64,000 bases of DNA from Anthopleura xanthogrammica (taxonomy: Eukaryota; Cnidaria; Anthozoa; Actiniaria; Actiniidae). The stretch lies in the NCBI GenBank assembly GCA_964019055.1, contig OZ025212.1:4244766-4308765 (forward strand), read 5' to 3'. The notes below the pieces were generated by a model. That model saw only the letters and a list, made by a program, of their open reading frames with translations. It made no database searches and was not told the DNA's origin. The stretch's first letter is position 1, and every line of letters begins with the position of its first letter. Position numbers and translations under genes: made by a program. Positions 1-14,151 of this stretch are shown here, one piece after another.

Positions 1-3000
1 TATAGCCCATGGTTTTGATCGATTTTGGGTGATTTTCACACCTTTTTAAAAATTATGAATTATTGAAAAACCTTGAAAAATGGGTGTTTTTGGCCAAAAA
101 GCATGGACTATAGCCCATGGTTTTGATCGATTTTGGGTGATTTTCACACCTTTTTCAAAATCATGAATTATTGAAAAACCTTGAAAAATGGGTGTTTTTG
201 GCCAAAAAGCATGGACTATAGCCCATGGTTTTGATCGATTTTGGGTGATTTTCACACCTTTTTCAAAAGTATGAATTATTGAAAAACCTTGAAAAATGGG
301 TGTTTTTGGCCAAAAAGCATGGACTATAGCCCATGCTTTTGATCGATTTTGGGTGATTTTCACACCTTTTTCAAAATCATGAATTATTGAAAAACCTTGA
401 AAAATGGGTGTTTTTGGCCAAAAAGCATGGACTATAGCCCATGGTTTTGATCGATTTTGGGTGATTTTCACACCTTTTTCAAAATTATGAATTATTGAAA
501 AACCTTCAAAAATGGGTGTTTTTGGCCAAAAAGCATGGACTATAGCCCATGGTTTTGATCAATTTTGGGTGATTTTCACACCTTTTTCAAAATTATGAAT
601 TATTGAAAAACCTTGGAAAATGGGTGTTTTTGGCCAAAAAGCATGGACTATAGCCCATGGTTTTGATCGATTTTGGGTGATTTTCACACCTTTTTCAAAA
701 TCATGAATTATTGAAAAACCTTGAAAAATGGGTGTTTTTGGCCAAAAAGCATGGACTATAGCCCATGGTTTTGATCGATTTTGGGTGATTTTCACACCTT
801 TTTCAAAAGTATGAATTATTGAAAAACCTTGAAAAATGGGTGTTTTTGGCCAAAAAGCATGGACTATAGCCCATGCTTTTGATCGATTTTGGGTGATTTT
901 CACACCTTTTTCAAAATCATGAATTATTGAAAAACCTTGAAAAATGGGTGTTTTTGGCCAAAAAGCATGGACTATAGCCCATGGTTTTGATCGATTTTGG
1001 GTGATTTTCACACCTTTTTCAAAATTATGAATTATTGAAAAACCTTCAAAAATGGGTGTTTTTGGCCAAAAAGCATGGACTATAGCCCATGGTTTTGATC
1101 AATTTTGGGTGATTTTCACACCTTTTTCAAAATTATGAATTATTGAAAAACCTTGGAAAATGGGTGTTTTTGGCCAAAAAGCATGGACTATAGCCCATGG
1201 TTTTGATCGATTTTGGGTGATTTTCACACCTTTTTCAAATTCATGAATTATTGAAAAACCTTGAAAAATGGGCGTTTTTGGCCAAAAAGCATGGACTATA
1301 GCCAATGGTTTTGATCGATTTTGGGTGATTTTCACACCTTTTTCAAAAGTATGAATTATTGAAAAACCTTGAAAAATGGGTGTTTTTGGCCAAAAAGCAT
1401 GGACTGTAGCCCATGGTTTTGATCGATTTTGGGTGATTTTCACACCTTTTTCAAAATTATGAATTATTGAAAAACCTTGAAAAATGGGTGTTTTTGGCCA
1501 AAAAGCATGGACTATAGCCCATGGTTTTGATCAATTTTAGGTGATTTTCACACCTTTTTCAAAATTATGAATGATTGAAAAACCTTGAAAAATGGGTGTT
1601 TTTGGCCAAAAAGCATGGACTATAGCCCATGGTTTTGATCGATTTTGGGTGATTTTCACACCTTTTTCAAAATTATGAATTATTGAAAAACCTTGAAAAA
1701 TGGGTGTTTTTGGCCAAAAAGCATGGACTATAGCCCATGGTTTTGATCGATTTTGGGTGATTTTCACACCTTTTTCAAAATCATGAATTATTGAAAAACC
1801 TTGAAAAATGGGTGTTTTTGGCCAAAAAGCATGGACTATAGCCCATGGTTTTGATCGATTTTGGGTGATTTTCACACCTTTTTCAAAATTATGAATTATT
1901 GAAAAACCTTCAAAAATGGGTGTTTTTGGCCAAAAAGCATGGACTATAGCCCATGGTTTTGATCGATTTTGGGTGATTTTCACACCTTTTTCAAAAGTAT
2001 GAATTATTGAAAAACCTTGAAAAATGGGTGTTTTTGGCCAAAAAGCATGGACTGTAGCCCATGGTTTTGATCGATTTTGGGTGATTTTCACACCTTTTTC
2101 AAAATTATGAATTATTGAAAAACCTTGAAAAATGGGTGTTTTTGGCCAAAAAGCATGGACTATAGCCCATGGTTTTGATCAATTTTGGGTGATTTTCACA
2201 CCTTTTTCAAAATTATGAATTATTGAAAAACCTTGAAAAATGGGTGTTTTTGGCCAAAAAGCATGGACTATAGCCCATGGTTTTGATCGATTTTGGGTGA
2301 TTTTCACACCTTTTTCAAAATTATGAATTATTGAAAAACCTTGAAAAATGGGTGTTTTTGGCCAAAAAGCATGGACTATAGCCCATGGTTTTGATCGATT
2401 TTGGGTGATTTTCACACCTTTTTCAAAATCATGAATTATTGAAAAACCTTGAAAAATGGGTGTTTTTGGCCAAAAAGCATGGACTATAGCCCATGGTTTT
2501 GATCGATTTTGGGTGATTTTCACACCTTTTTCAAAATTATGAATTATTGAAAAACCTTGAAAAATGGGTGTTTTTGGCCAAAAAGCATGGACTATAGCCC
2601 ATGGTTTTGATCGATTTTGGGTGATTTTCACACCTTTTTCAAAAGTATGAATTATTGAAAAACCTTGAAAAATGGGTGTTTTTGGCCAAAAAGCATGGAC
2701 TATAGCCCATGGTTTTGATCGATTTTGGGTGATTTTCACACCTTTTTCAAAATTATGAATTATTGAAAAACCTTGAAAAATGGGTGTTTTTGGCCAAAAA
2801 GCATGGACTATAGCCCATGGTTTTGATCGATTTTGGGTGATTTTCACACCTTTTTCAAAATCATGAATTATTGAAAAACCTTGAAAAATGGGTGTTTTTG
2901 GCCAAAAAGCATGGACTATAGCCCATGGTTTTGATCGATTTTGGGTGATTTTCACACCTTTTTCAAAATTATGAATTATTGAAAAACCTTCAAAAATGGG

Positions 3001-6000
3001 TGTTTTTGGCCAAAAAGCATGGACTATAGCCCATGGTTTTGATCAATTTTGGGTGATTTTCACACCTTTTTCAAAATTATGAATTATTGAAAAACCTTGA
3101 AAAATGGGTGTTTTTGGCCAAAAAGCATGGACTATAGCCCATGGTTTTGATCGATTTTGGGTGATTTTCACACCTTTTTCAAATTCATGAATTATTGAAA
3201 AACCTTGAAAAATGGGCGTTTTTGGCCAAAAAGCATGGACTATAGCCAATGGTTTTGATCGATTTTGGGTGATTTTCACACCTTTTTCAAAAGTATGAAT
3301 TATTGAAAAACCTTGAAAAATGGGTGTTTTTGGCCAAAAAGCATGGACTGTAGCCCATGGTTTTGATCGATTTTGGGTGATTTTCACACCTTTTTCAAAA
3401 TTATGAATTATTGAAAAACCTTGAAAAATGGGTGTTTTTGGCCAAAAAGCATGGACTATAGCCCATGGTTTTGATCAATTTTAGGTGATTTTCACACCTT
3501 TTTCAAAATTATGAATTATTGAAAAACCTTGAAAAATGGGTGTTTTTGGCCAAAAAGCATGGACTATAGCCCATGGTTTTGATCGATTTTGGGTGATTTT
3601 CACACCTTTTTCAAAATTATGAATTATTGAAAAACCTTCAAAAATGGGTGTTTTTGGCCAAAAAGCATGGACTATAGCCCATGGTTTTGATCAATTTTGG
3701 GTGATTTTCACACCTTTTTCAAAATTATGAATTATTGAAAAACCTTGAAAAATGGGTGTTTTTGGCCAAAAAGCATGGACTATAGCCCATGGTTTTGATC
3801 GATTTTGGGTGATTTTCACACCTTTTTCAAATTCATGAATTATTGAAAAACCTTGAAAAATGGGCGTTTTTGGCCAAAAAGCATGGACTATAGCCAATGG
3901 TTTTGATCGATTTTGGGTGATTTTCACACCTTTTTCAAAAGTATGAATTATTGAAAAACCTTGAAAAATGGGTGTTTTTGGCCAAAAAGCATGGACTGTA
4001 GCCCATGGTTTTGATCGATTTTGGGTGATTTTCACACCTTTTTCAAAATTATGAATTATTGAAAAACCTTGAAAAATGGGTGTTTTTGGCCAAAAAGCAT
4101 GGACTATAGCCCATGGTTTTGATCAATTTTAGGTGATTTTCACACCTTTTTCAAAATTATGAATGATTGAAAAACCTTGAAAAATGGGTGTTTTTGGCCA
4201 AAAAGCATGGACTATAGCCCATGGTTTTGATCGATTTTGGGTGATTTTCACACCTTTTTCAAAATTATGAATTATTGAAAAACCTTGAAAAATGGGTGTT
4301 TTTGGCCAAAAAGCATGGACTATAGCCCATGGTTTTGATCGATTTTGGGTGATTTTCACACCTTTTTCAAAATCATGAATTATTGAAAAACCTTGAAAAA
4401 TGGGTGTTTTTGGCCAAAAAGCATGGACTATAGCCCATGGTTTTGATCGATTTTGGGTGATTTTCACACCTTTTTCAAAATTATGAATTATTGAAAAACC
4501 TTCAAAAATGGGTGTTTTTGGCCAAAAAGCATGGACTATAGCCCATGGTTTTGATCGATTTTGGGTGATTTTCACACCTTTTTCAAAAGTATGAATTATT
4601 GAAAAACCTTGAAAAATGGGTGTTTTTGGCCAAAAAGCATGGACTGTAGCCCATGGTTTTGATCGATTTTGGGTGATTTTCACACCTTTTTCAAAATTAT
4701 GAATTATTGAAAAACCTTGAAAAATGGGTGTTTTTGGCCAAAAAGCATGGACTATAGCCCATGGTTTTGATCAATTTTGGGTGATTTTCACACCTTTTTC
4801 AAAATTATGAATTATTGAAAAACCTTCAAAAATGGGTGTTTTTGGCCAAAAAGCATGGACTATAGCCCATGGTTTTGATCGATTTTGGGTGATTTTCACA
4901 CCTTTTTCAAAATTATGAATTATTGAAAAACCTTGAAAAATGGGTGTTTTTGGCCAAAAAGCATGGACTATAGCCCATGGTTTTGATCGATTTTGGGTGA
5001 TTTTCACACCTTTTTCAAAATCATGAATTATTGAAAAACCTTGAAAAATGGGTGTTTTTGGCCAAAAAGCATGGACTATAGCCCATGGTTTTGATCGATT
5101 TTGGGTGATTTTCACACCTTTTTCAAAATTATGAATTATTGAAAAACCTTGAAAAATGGGTGTTTTTGGCCAAAAAGCATGGACTATAGCCCATGGTTTT
5201 GATCGATTTTGGGTGATTTTCACACCTTTTTCAAAAGTATGAATTATTGAAAAACCTTGAAAAATGGGTGTTTTTGGCCAAAAAGCATGGACTATAGCCC
5301 ATGGTTTTGATCGATTTTGGGTGATTTTCACACCTTTTTCAAAATTATGAATTATTGAAAAACCTTGAAAAATGGGTGTTTTTGGCCAAAAAGCATGGAC
5401 TATAGCCCATGGTTTTGATCGATTTTGGGTGATTTTCACACCTTTTTCAAAATCATGAATTATTGAAAAACCTTGAAAAATGGGTGTTTTTGGCCAAAAA
5501 GCATGGACTATAGCCCATGGTTTTGATCGATTTTGGGTGATTTTCACACCTTTTTCAAAATTATGAATTATTGAAAAACCTTCAAAAATGGGTGTTTTTG
5601 GCCAAAAAGCATGGACTATAGCCCATGGTTTTGATCAATTTTGGGTGATTTTCACACCTTTTTCAAAATTATGAATTATTGAAAAACCTTGAAAAATGGG
5701 TGTTTTTGGCCAAAAAGCATGGACTATAGCCCATGGTTTTGATCGATTTTGGGTGATTTTCACACCTTTTTCAAATTCATGAATTATTGAAAAACCTTGA
5801 AAAATGGGCGTTTTTGGCCAAAAAGCATGGACTATAGCCAATGGTTTTGATCGATTTTGGGTGATTTTCACACCTTTTTCAAAAGTATGAATTATTGAAA
5901 AACCTTGAAAAATGGGTGTTTTTGGCCAAAAAGCATGGACTGTAGCCCATGGTTTTGATCGATTTTGGGTGATTTTCACACCTTTTTCAAAATTATGAAT

Positions 6001-9000
6001 TATTGAAAAACCTTGAAAAATGGGTGTTTTTGGCCAAAAAGCATGGACTATAGCCCATGGTTTTGATCAATTTTAGGTGATTTTCACACCTTTTTCAAAA
6101 TTATGAATTATTGAAAAACCTTGAAAAATGGGTGTTTTTGGCCAAAAAGCATGGACTATAGCCCATGGTTTTGATCGATTTTGGGTGATTTTCACACCTT
6201 TTTCAAAATCATGAATTATTGAAAAACCTTGAAAAATGGGTGTTTTTGGCCAAAAAGCATGGACTATAGCCCATGGTTTTGATCGATTTTGGGTGATTTT
6301 CACACCTTTTTCAAAATCATGAATTATTGAAAAACCTTGAAAAATGGGTGTTTTTGGCCAAAAAGCATGGACTATAGCCCATGGTTTTGATCGATTTTGG
6401 GTGATTTTCACACCTTTTTCAAAATTATGAATTATTGAAAAACCTTCAAAAATGGGTGTTTTTGGCCAAAAAGCATGGACTATAGCCCATGGTTTTGATC
6501 GATTTTGGGTGATTTTCACACCTTTTTCAAAAGTATGAATTATTGAAAAACCTTGAAAAATGGGTGTTTTTGGCCAAAAAGCATGGACTGTAGCCCATGG
6601 TTTTGATCGATTTTGGGTGATTTTCACACCTTTTTCAAAATTATGAATTATTGAAAAACCTTGAAAAATGGGTGTTTTTGGCCAAAAAGCATGGACTATA
6701 GCCCATGGTTTTGATCAATTTTGGGTGATTTTCACACCTTTTTCAAAATTATGAATTATTGAAAAACCTTGAAAAATGGGTGTTTTTGGCCAAAAAGCAT
6801 GGACTATAGCCCATGGTTTTGATCGATTTTGGGTGATTTTCACACCTTTTTCAAAATTATGAATTATTGAAAAACCTTGAAAAATGGGTGTTTTTGGCCA
6901 AAAAGCATGGACTATAGCCCATGGTTTTGATCGATTTTGGGTGATTTTCACACCTTTTTCAAAATCATGAATTATTGAAAAACCTTGAAAAATGGGTGTT
7001 TTTGGCCAAAAAGCATGGACTATAGCCCATGGTTTTGATCGATTTTGGGTGATTTTCACACCTTTTTCAAAATTATGAATTATTGAAAAACCTTGAAAAA
7101 TGGGTGTTTTTGGCCAAAAAGCATGGACTATAGCCCATGGTTTTGATCGATTTTGGGTGATTTTCACACCTTTTTCAAAAGTATGAATTATTGAAAAACC
7201 TTGAAAAATGGGTGTTTTTGGCCAAAAAGCATGGACTATAGCCCATGGTTTTGATCGATTTTGGGTGATTTTCACACCTTTTTCAAAATTATGAATTATT
7301 GAAAAACCTTGAAAAATGGGTGTTTTTGGCCAAAAAGCATGGACTATAGCCCATGGTTTTGATCGATTTTGGGTGATTTTCACACCTTTTTCAAAATTAT
7401 GAATTATTGAAAAACCTTGAAAAATGGGTGTTTTTGGCCAAAAAGCATGGACTATAGCCCATGGTTTTGATCGATTTTGGGTGATTTTCACACCTTTTTC
7501 AAAATCATAAATTATTGAAAAACCTTCAAAAATGGGTGTTTTTGGCCAAAAAGCATGGACTATAGCCCATGGTTTTGATCGATTTTGGGTGATTTTCACA
7601 CCTTTTTCAAAAGTATGAATTATTGAAAAACCTTGAAAAATGGGTGTTTTTGGCCAAAAAGCATGGACTATAGCCTATGGTTTTGATCGATTTTGGGTGA
7701 TTTTCACACCTTTTTCAAAATTATGAATTATTGAAAAACCTTGAAAAATGGGTGTTTTTGGCCAAAAAGCATGGACTATAGCCTATGGTTTTGATCGATT
7801 TTGGGTGATTTTCACACCTTTTTCAAAATTATGAATTATGGAAAAACCTTCAAAAATGGGTGTTTTTGGCCAAAAAGCATGGACTATAGCCCATGGTTTT
7901 GATCAATTTCGGGTGATTTTCACACCTTTTTCAAAATTATGAATTATTGAAAAACCTTGAAAAATGGGTGTTTTTGGCCAAAAAGCATGGACTATAGCCC
8001 ATGGTTTTGATCGATTTTGGGTGATTTTCACACCTTTTTCAAAATTATGAATTATTGAAAAACCTTCAAAAATGGGTGTTTTTGGCCAAAAAGCATGGAC
8101 TATAGCCCATGGTTTTGATCGATTTTGGGTGATTTTCACACCTTTTTCAAAAGTATGAATTATTGAAAAACCTTGAAAAATGGGTGTTTTTGGCCAAAAA
8201 GCATGGACTATAGCCCATGGTTTTGATCGATTTTGGGTGATTTTCACACCTTTTTCAAAATTATGAATTATTGAAAAACCTTGAAAAATGGGTGTTTTTG
8301 GCCAAAAAGCATGGACTATAGCCCATGGTTTTGATCGATTGTTGGTGATTTTCACACCTTTTTCAAAATTATGAATTATTGAAAAACCTTGAAAAATGGG
8401 TGTTTTTGGCCAAAAAGCATGGACTATAGCCCATGGTTTTGATCAATTTTGGGTGATTTTCACACCTTTTTCAAAAGTATGAATTATGGAAAAACCTTGA
8501 AAAATGGGTGTTTTTGGCCAAAAAGCATGGACTATAGCCCATGGTTTTGATCAATTTTGGGTGATTTTCACACCTTTTTCAAAATTATGAATTATGGAAA
8601 AACCTTGAAAAATGGGTGTTTTTGGCCAAAAAGCATGGACTATAGCCCATGGTTTTGATCGATTTTGGGTGATTTTCACACCTTTTTCAAAAGTATGAAT
8701 TATTGAAAAACCTTGAAAAATGGGTGTTTTTGGCCAAAAAGCATGGACTATAGCCCATGGTTTTGATCGATTTTGGGTGATTTTCACACCTTTTTCAAAA
8801 TTATGAATTATTGAAAAACCTTGAAAAATGGGTGTTTTTGGCCAAAAAGCATGGACTATAGCCCATGGTTTTGATCGATTTTGGGTGATTTTCACACCTT
8901 TTTCAAAATCATGAATTATTGAAAAACCTTGAAAAATGGGTGTTTTTGGCCAAAAAGCATGGACTATAGCCCATGGTTTTGATCGATTTTGGGTGATTTT

Positions 9001-12000
9001 CACACCTTTTTCAAAATTATGAATTATTGAAAAACCTTCAAAAATGGGTGTTTTTGGCCAAAAAGCATGGACTATAGCCCATGGTTTTGATCAATTTTGG
9101 GTGATTTTCACACCTTTTTCAAAATTATGAATTATTGAAAAACCTTGAAAAATGGGTGTTTTTGGCCAAAAAGCATGGACTATAGCCCATGGTTTTGATC
9201 GATTTTGGGTGATTTTCACACCTTTTTCAAATTCATGAATTATTGAAAAACCTTGAAAAATGGGCGTTTTTGGCCAAAAAGCATGGACTATAGCCAATGG
9301 TTTTGATCGATTTTGGGTGATTTTCACACCTTTTTCAAAAGTATGAATTATTGAAAAACCTTGAAAAATGGGTGTTTTTGGCCAAAAAGCATGGACTGTA
9401 GCCCATGGTTTTGATCGATTTTGGGTGATTTTCACACCTTTTTCAAAATTATGAATTATTGAAAAACCTTGAAAAATGGGTGTTTTTGGCCAAAAAGCAT
9501 GGACTATAGCCCATGGTTTTGATCAATTTTAGGTGATTTTCACACCTTTTTCAAAATTATGAATTATTGAAAAACCTTGAAAAATGGGTGTTTTTGGCCA
9601 AAAAGCATGGACTATAGCCCATGGTTTTGATCGATTTTGGGTGATTTTCACACCTTTTTCAAAATCATGAATTATTGAAAAACCTTGAAAAATGGGTGTT
9701 TTTGGCCAAAAAGCATGGACTATAGCCCATGGTTTTGATCGATTTTGGGTGATTTTCACACCTTTTTCAAAATCATGAATTATTGAAAAACCTTGAAAAA
9801 TGGGTGTTTTTGGCCAAAAAGCATGGACTATAGCCCATGGTTTTGATCGATTTTGGGTGATTTTCACACCTTTTTCAAAATTATGAATTATTGAAAAACC
9901 TTCAAAAATGGGTGTTTTTGGCCAAAAAGCATGGACTATAGCCCATGGTTTTGATCGATTTTGGGTGATTTTCACACCTTTTTCAAAAGTATGAATTATT
10001 GAAAAACCTTGAAAAATGGGTGTTTTTGGCCAAAAAGCATGGACTGTAGCCCATGGTTTTGATCGATTTTGGGTGATTTTCACACCTTTTTCAAAATTAT
10101 GAATTATTGAAAAACCTTGAAAAATGGGTGTTTTTGGCCAAAAAGCATGGACTATAGCCCATGGTTTTGATCAATTTTGGGTGATTTTCACACCTTTTTC
10201 AAAATTATGAATTATTGAAAAACCTTGAAAAATGGGTGTTTTTGGCCAAAAAGCATGGACTATAGCCCATGGTTTTGATCGATTTTGGGTGATTTTCACA
10301 CCTTTTTCAAAATTATGAATTATTGAAAAACCTTGAAAAATGGGTGTTTTTGGCCAAAAAGCATGGACTATAGCCCATGGTTTTGATCGATTTTGGGTGA
10401 TTTTCACACCTTTTTCAAAATCATGAATTATTGAAAAACCTTGAAAAATGGGTGTTTTTGGCCAAAAAGCATGGACTATAGCCCATGGTTTTGATCGATT
10501 TTGGGTGATTTTCACACCTTTTTCAAAATTATGAATTATTGAAAAACCTTGAAAAATGGGTGTTTTTGGCCAAAAAGCATGGACTATAGCCCATGGTTTT
10601 GATCGATTTTGGGTGATTTTCACACCTTTTTCAAAAGTATGAATTATTGAAAAACCTTGAAAAATGGGTGTTTTTGGCCAAAAAGCATGGACTATAGCCC
10701 ATGGTTTTGATCGATTTTGGGTGATTTTCACACCTTTTTCAAAATTATGAATTATTGAAAAACCTTGAAAAATGGGTGTTTTTGGCCAAAAAGCATGGAC
10801 TATAGCCCATGGTTTTGATCGATTTTGGGTGATTTTCACACCTTTTTCAAAATTATGAATTATTGAAAAACCTTGAAAAATGGGTGTTTTTGGCCAAAAA
10901 GCATGGACTATAGCCCATGGTTTTGATCGATTTTGGGTGATTTTCACACCTTTTTCAAAATCATAAATTATTGAAAAACCTTCAAAAATGGGTGTTTTTG
11001 GCCAAAAAGCATGGACTATAGCCCATGGTTTTGATCGATTTTGGGTGATTTTCACACCTTTTTCAAAAGTATGAATTATTGAAAAACCTTGAAAAATGGG
11101 TGTTTTTGGCCAAAAAGCATGGACTATAGCCTATGGTTTTGATCGATTTTGGGTGATTTTCACACCTTTTTCAAAATTATGAATTATTGAAAAACCTTGA
11201 AAAATGGGTGTTTTTGGCCAAAAAGCATGGACTATAGCCTATGGTTTTGATCGATTTTGGGTGATTTTCACACCTTTTTCAAAATTATGAATTATGGAAA
11301 AACCTTCAAAAATGGGTGTTTTTGGCCAAAAAGCATGGACTATAGCCCATGGTTTTGATCAATTTCGGGTGATTTTCACACCTTTTTCAAAATTATGAAT
11401 TATTGAAAAACCTTGAAAAATGGGTGTTTTTGGCCAAAAAGCATGGACTATAGCCCATGGTTTTGATCGATTTTGGGTGATTTTCACACCTTTTTCAAAA
11501 TTATGAATTATTGAAAAACCTTCAAAAATGGGTGTTTTTGGCCAAAAAGCATGGACTATAGCCCATGGTTTTGATCGATTTTGGGTGATTTTCACACCTT
11601 TTTCAAAAGTATGAATTATTGAAAAACCTTGAAAAATGGGTGTTTTTGGCCAAAAAGCATGGACTATAGCCCATGGTTTTGATCGATTTTGGGTGATTTT
11701 CACACCTTTTTCAAAATTATGAATTATTGAAAAACCTTGAAAAATGGGTGTTTTTGGCCAAAAAGCATGGACTATAGCCCATGGTTTTGATCGATTGTTG
11801 GTGATTTTCACACCTTTTTCAAAATTATGAATTATTGAAAAACCTTGAAAAATGGGTGTTTTTGGCCAAAAAGCATGGACTATAGCCCATGGTTTTGATC
11901 AATTTTGGGTGATTTTCACACCTTTTTCAAAAGTATGAATTATGGAAAAACCTTGAAAAATGGGTGTTTTTGGCCAAAAAGCATGGACTATAGCCCATGG

Positions 12001-12200
12001 TTTTGATCAATTTTGGGTGATTTTCACACCTTTTTCAAAATTATGAATTATGGAAAAACCTTGAAAAATGGGTGTTTTTGGCCAAAAAGCATGGACTATA
12101 GCCTATGGTTTTGATCGATTTTGGGTGATTTTCACACCTTTTTCAAAATTATGAATTATTGAAAAACCTTCAAAAATGGGTGTTTTTGGCCAAAAAGCCT
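1..12200. repeat. 108-bp satellite array, about 113 monomers, with higher-order repeats
   Basis: A continuous head-to-tail array of a 108-bp unit that begins with tatagcccatggttttgatc and carries ttttggccaaaaagcatgg near its end. Monomers differ at a few diagnostic sites (gatcgatt or gatcaatt, aaaattatg, aaaagtatg or aaaatcatg, ccttgaaaaa or ccttcaaaaa, cccatgg, ccaatgg or cctatgg). These variants recur at 540, 1944, 2592 and 3456 bp, all multiples of 108. Because 108 is divisible by 3, one minus-strand frame stays open for up to eight units and reads a 36-residue repeat, but gatcaatt monomers put a TGA in it. There is no consistent start, and codon choice is simply that of the monomer. I read it as non-coding satellite. 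Confidence 0.97.
5635..12096. repeat. Duplicated 3456-bp higher-order block (32 monomers) within the satellite
   Basis: The run from 5635 to about 8640 recurs from 9091 to about 12096, shifted by exactly 3456 bp. Rare private variants repeat in register: tcataaatt at 7505 and 10961, gattgttgg at 8337 and 11793, gatcaatttcggg at 7903 and 11359, and two successive cctatgg monomers near 7674 and 11130. This is a recent unequal-exchange or replication-slippage duplication of a 32-monomer block. Confidence 0.9.
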
Positions 12201-12680
12201 TGCCAATAGCTAAGGGTGTTAATAAATTTTGGTTTATTTTTACCCTTTTTACCCCCAAAAACCAAGGCGTATTTTTTTATTAAATATATATTTTTTTTAT
12301 CAAAAAGCATGGACTATAGCTCATGGTTTTGATCTATTTTGGTCTTTTTTCATATATTTTTTCATCCAATCCCTCTCGTTCATATTTCAAATTGGTATGG
12401 TTATGAGGCTTCACTTTTTGACTCCAAATAACCAAGTCGTCCTATTTTAAAAAGATATATATATTTTTTTATCAAAAAGCATGGACTATAGCTCATGGTT
12501 TTGATCTATTTTGGTCTTTTTTTAATAGAGTTTTTCATCCATTTCCTCTCGTTCAAATTTCAAAATTCCATAGTTATATGGCTTCATTTTTTTACGTCGA
12601 ATTACCTAATTAAGTGTATTTTTTCAAAAGAAGATTGTTTTTGATCAATAAGAATATACTATAGCTCATGACCATTACAA
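12190..12680. repeat. Degenerate edge of the satellite, longer (~172 bp) diverged units
   Basis: After the last 108-bp monomer, the core caaaaagcatggactatagc followed by tcatggttttgatc recurs at about 12301 and 12473, 172 bp apart. A more worn copy lies near 12640. Between cores there is an AT-rich spacer and an accaagtcgt-like block (12262, 12430, 12600) absent from the compact monomers. These are relics of an older or alternative form of the repeat. Confidence 0.85.
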
Positions 12681-13460
12681 CTCTCGTTTATCGGAATTGA
12701 TAGAAGGAAAGGTGTGAGAAACTTGATTTAGATCTCATACTTTTCCGAAAAGTAGTATTTCTGTGTAGGTGTTTTGCAGCACGTCGTCGAAATAATCAGA
12801 AGCCATTTCGTCTCTGACACCGACACTAGGAAATGTACCTATTCCATTCCAATCGTGCTCATAACTGCGCGTCGATCCAATCAACGATCCCGCAAAGTGC
12901 CGCAGGCGACTCCTGTTCTAGCCCCTTTGTCTGTCGTGGGTCGTGGTAAAAGGGGTTATGTGAAATGGGGAAGTACGCTTGTCATTCTGAGAAAAGGTTC
13001 AGGGTAAAAATCGTTACTGCACAGCGAGCGATGTTTGTAATGAGCAAACATTTCCGACCTGCAGTGAAAGATTAAGGAGCTAAGCCACTCATCGGTGGAT
13101 CAGGACGCACTGCGTGTCATAATACATGGATTCACATTCATCACACTCATTATAATATCCCACGTATGCTGGATTTGAATTCCCTTTTCAGATCGTTTTG
13201 CCTTTTTAAGATTTAACTAGGTTGCTAATATAACCTTATTTTTCACGATCTTAAAAGAAAAAAAATTGAAAGGATAATAATGTGGGAAGGGAACTTGACG
13301 CAGGAGCTATGACGAACTCGCCGCCATATTTGCTATCCCATAATACTCATATTCTAGCTGATGTGCAGTGATGTTGAATGATCAATTAGTTTTGTAGCTA
13401 TGTCATTTTTCATTCAGTGAAGTTGTCTTCATTCATTTCTTATTGCTGGAATAAAATTCA
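12681..13460. other. Unassigned stretch between satellite and microsatellite
   Basis: No gene is supported. A 77-codon plus-strand frame (12774-13007) and a minus-strand frame of about 65 codons over the same bases both look like chance openings in a locally GC-richer patch. Neither has flanking splice signals I trust. Confidence 0.4.
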
Positions 13461-13640
13461 TGATGACTTCACTTGGCATTTCTTTCCTTTTTCTTTTTCT
13501 TTTCTTTTCCTAATCTTTTCATTTTTTTGAAGAAACTCAAATATAAGCCACGTATAATGGGAGGGAAAAAGAAAGGAGAGAAAAGGTGTAAAGGAAAGGA
13601 AGTAAAGGAAAAGAAAGGACAGAGAAAGAAATGGATAGGA

Positions 13641-14151
13641 AAGGCAAGGCAAGGCAAGGCAAGGCAAGGCAAGGCAAGGCAAGGCAAGGCAAGGCAAGGC
13701 AAGGCAAGGCAAGGCAAGGCAAGGCAAGGCAAGGCAAGGCAAGGCAAGGCAAGGCAAGGCAAGGCAAGGCAAGGCAAGGCAAGGCAAGGCAAGGCAAGGC
13801 AAGGCAAGGCAAGGCAAGGCAAGGCAAGGCAAGGCAAGGCAAGGCAAGGCAAGGCAAGGCAAGGCAAGGCAAGGCAAGGCAAGGCAAGGCAAGGCAAGGC
13901 AAGGCAAGGCAAGGCAAGGCAAGGCAAGGCAAGGCAAGGCAAGGCAAGGCAAGGCAAGGCAAGGCAAGGCAAGGCAAGGCAAGGCAAGGCAAGGCAAGGC
14001 AAGGCAAGGCAAGGCAAGGCAAGGCAAGGCAAGGCAAGGCAAGGCAAGGCAAGGCAAGGCAAGGCAAGGCAAGGCAAGGCAAGGCAAGGCAAGGCAAGGC
14101 AAGGCAAGGCAAGGCAAGGAAAGGCAAGGCAAGGCAAGGCAAGGCAAGGCA
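13641..14151. repeat. AAGGC pentanucleotide microsatellite, 102 units
   Basis: An almost perfect AAGGC tract with a single AAGGA interruption at 14116-14120, followed by about four AAGGA units and preceded by purine-rich AAGGA-like sequence from 13560. All six frames stay open because a 5-bp unit free of stop codons reads as a 5-residue repeat, KARQG on the plus strand and ALPCL on the minus. The long apparent reading frames here are therefore artefacts. Confidence 0.98.

Noticed and set aside
1..12200. Long minus-strand frames with a 36-residue repeat, as if a giant repeat protein
   Set aside because: The openness follows from a 108-bp unit divisible by 3; gatcaatt monomers place stops, starts are not true ATG, and variants are shared at the DNA level in higher-order blocks as expected for satellite.
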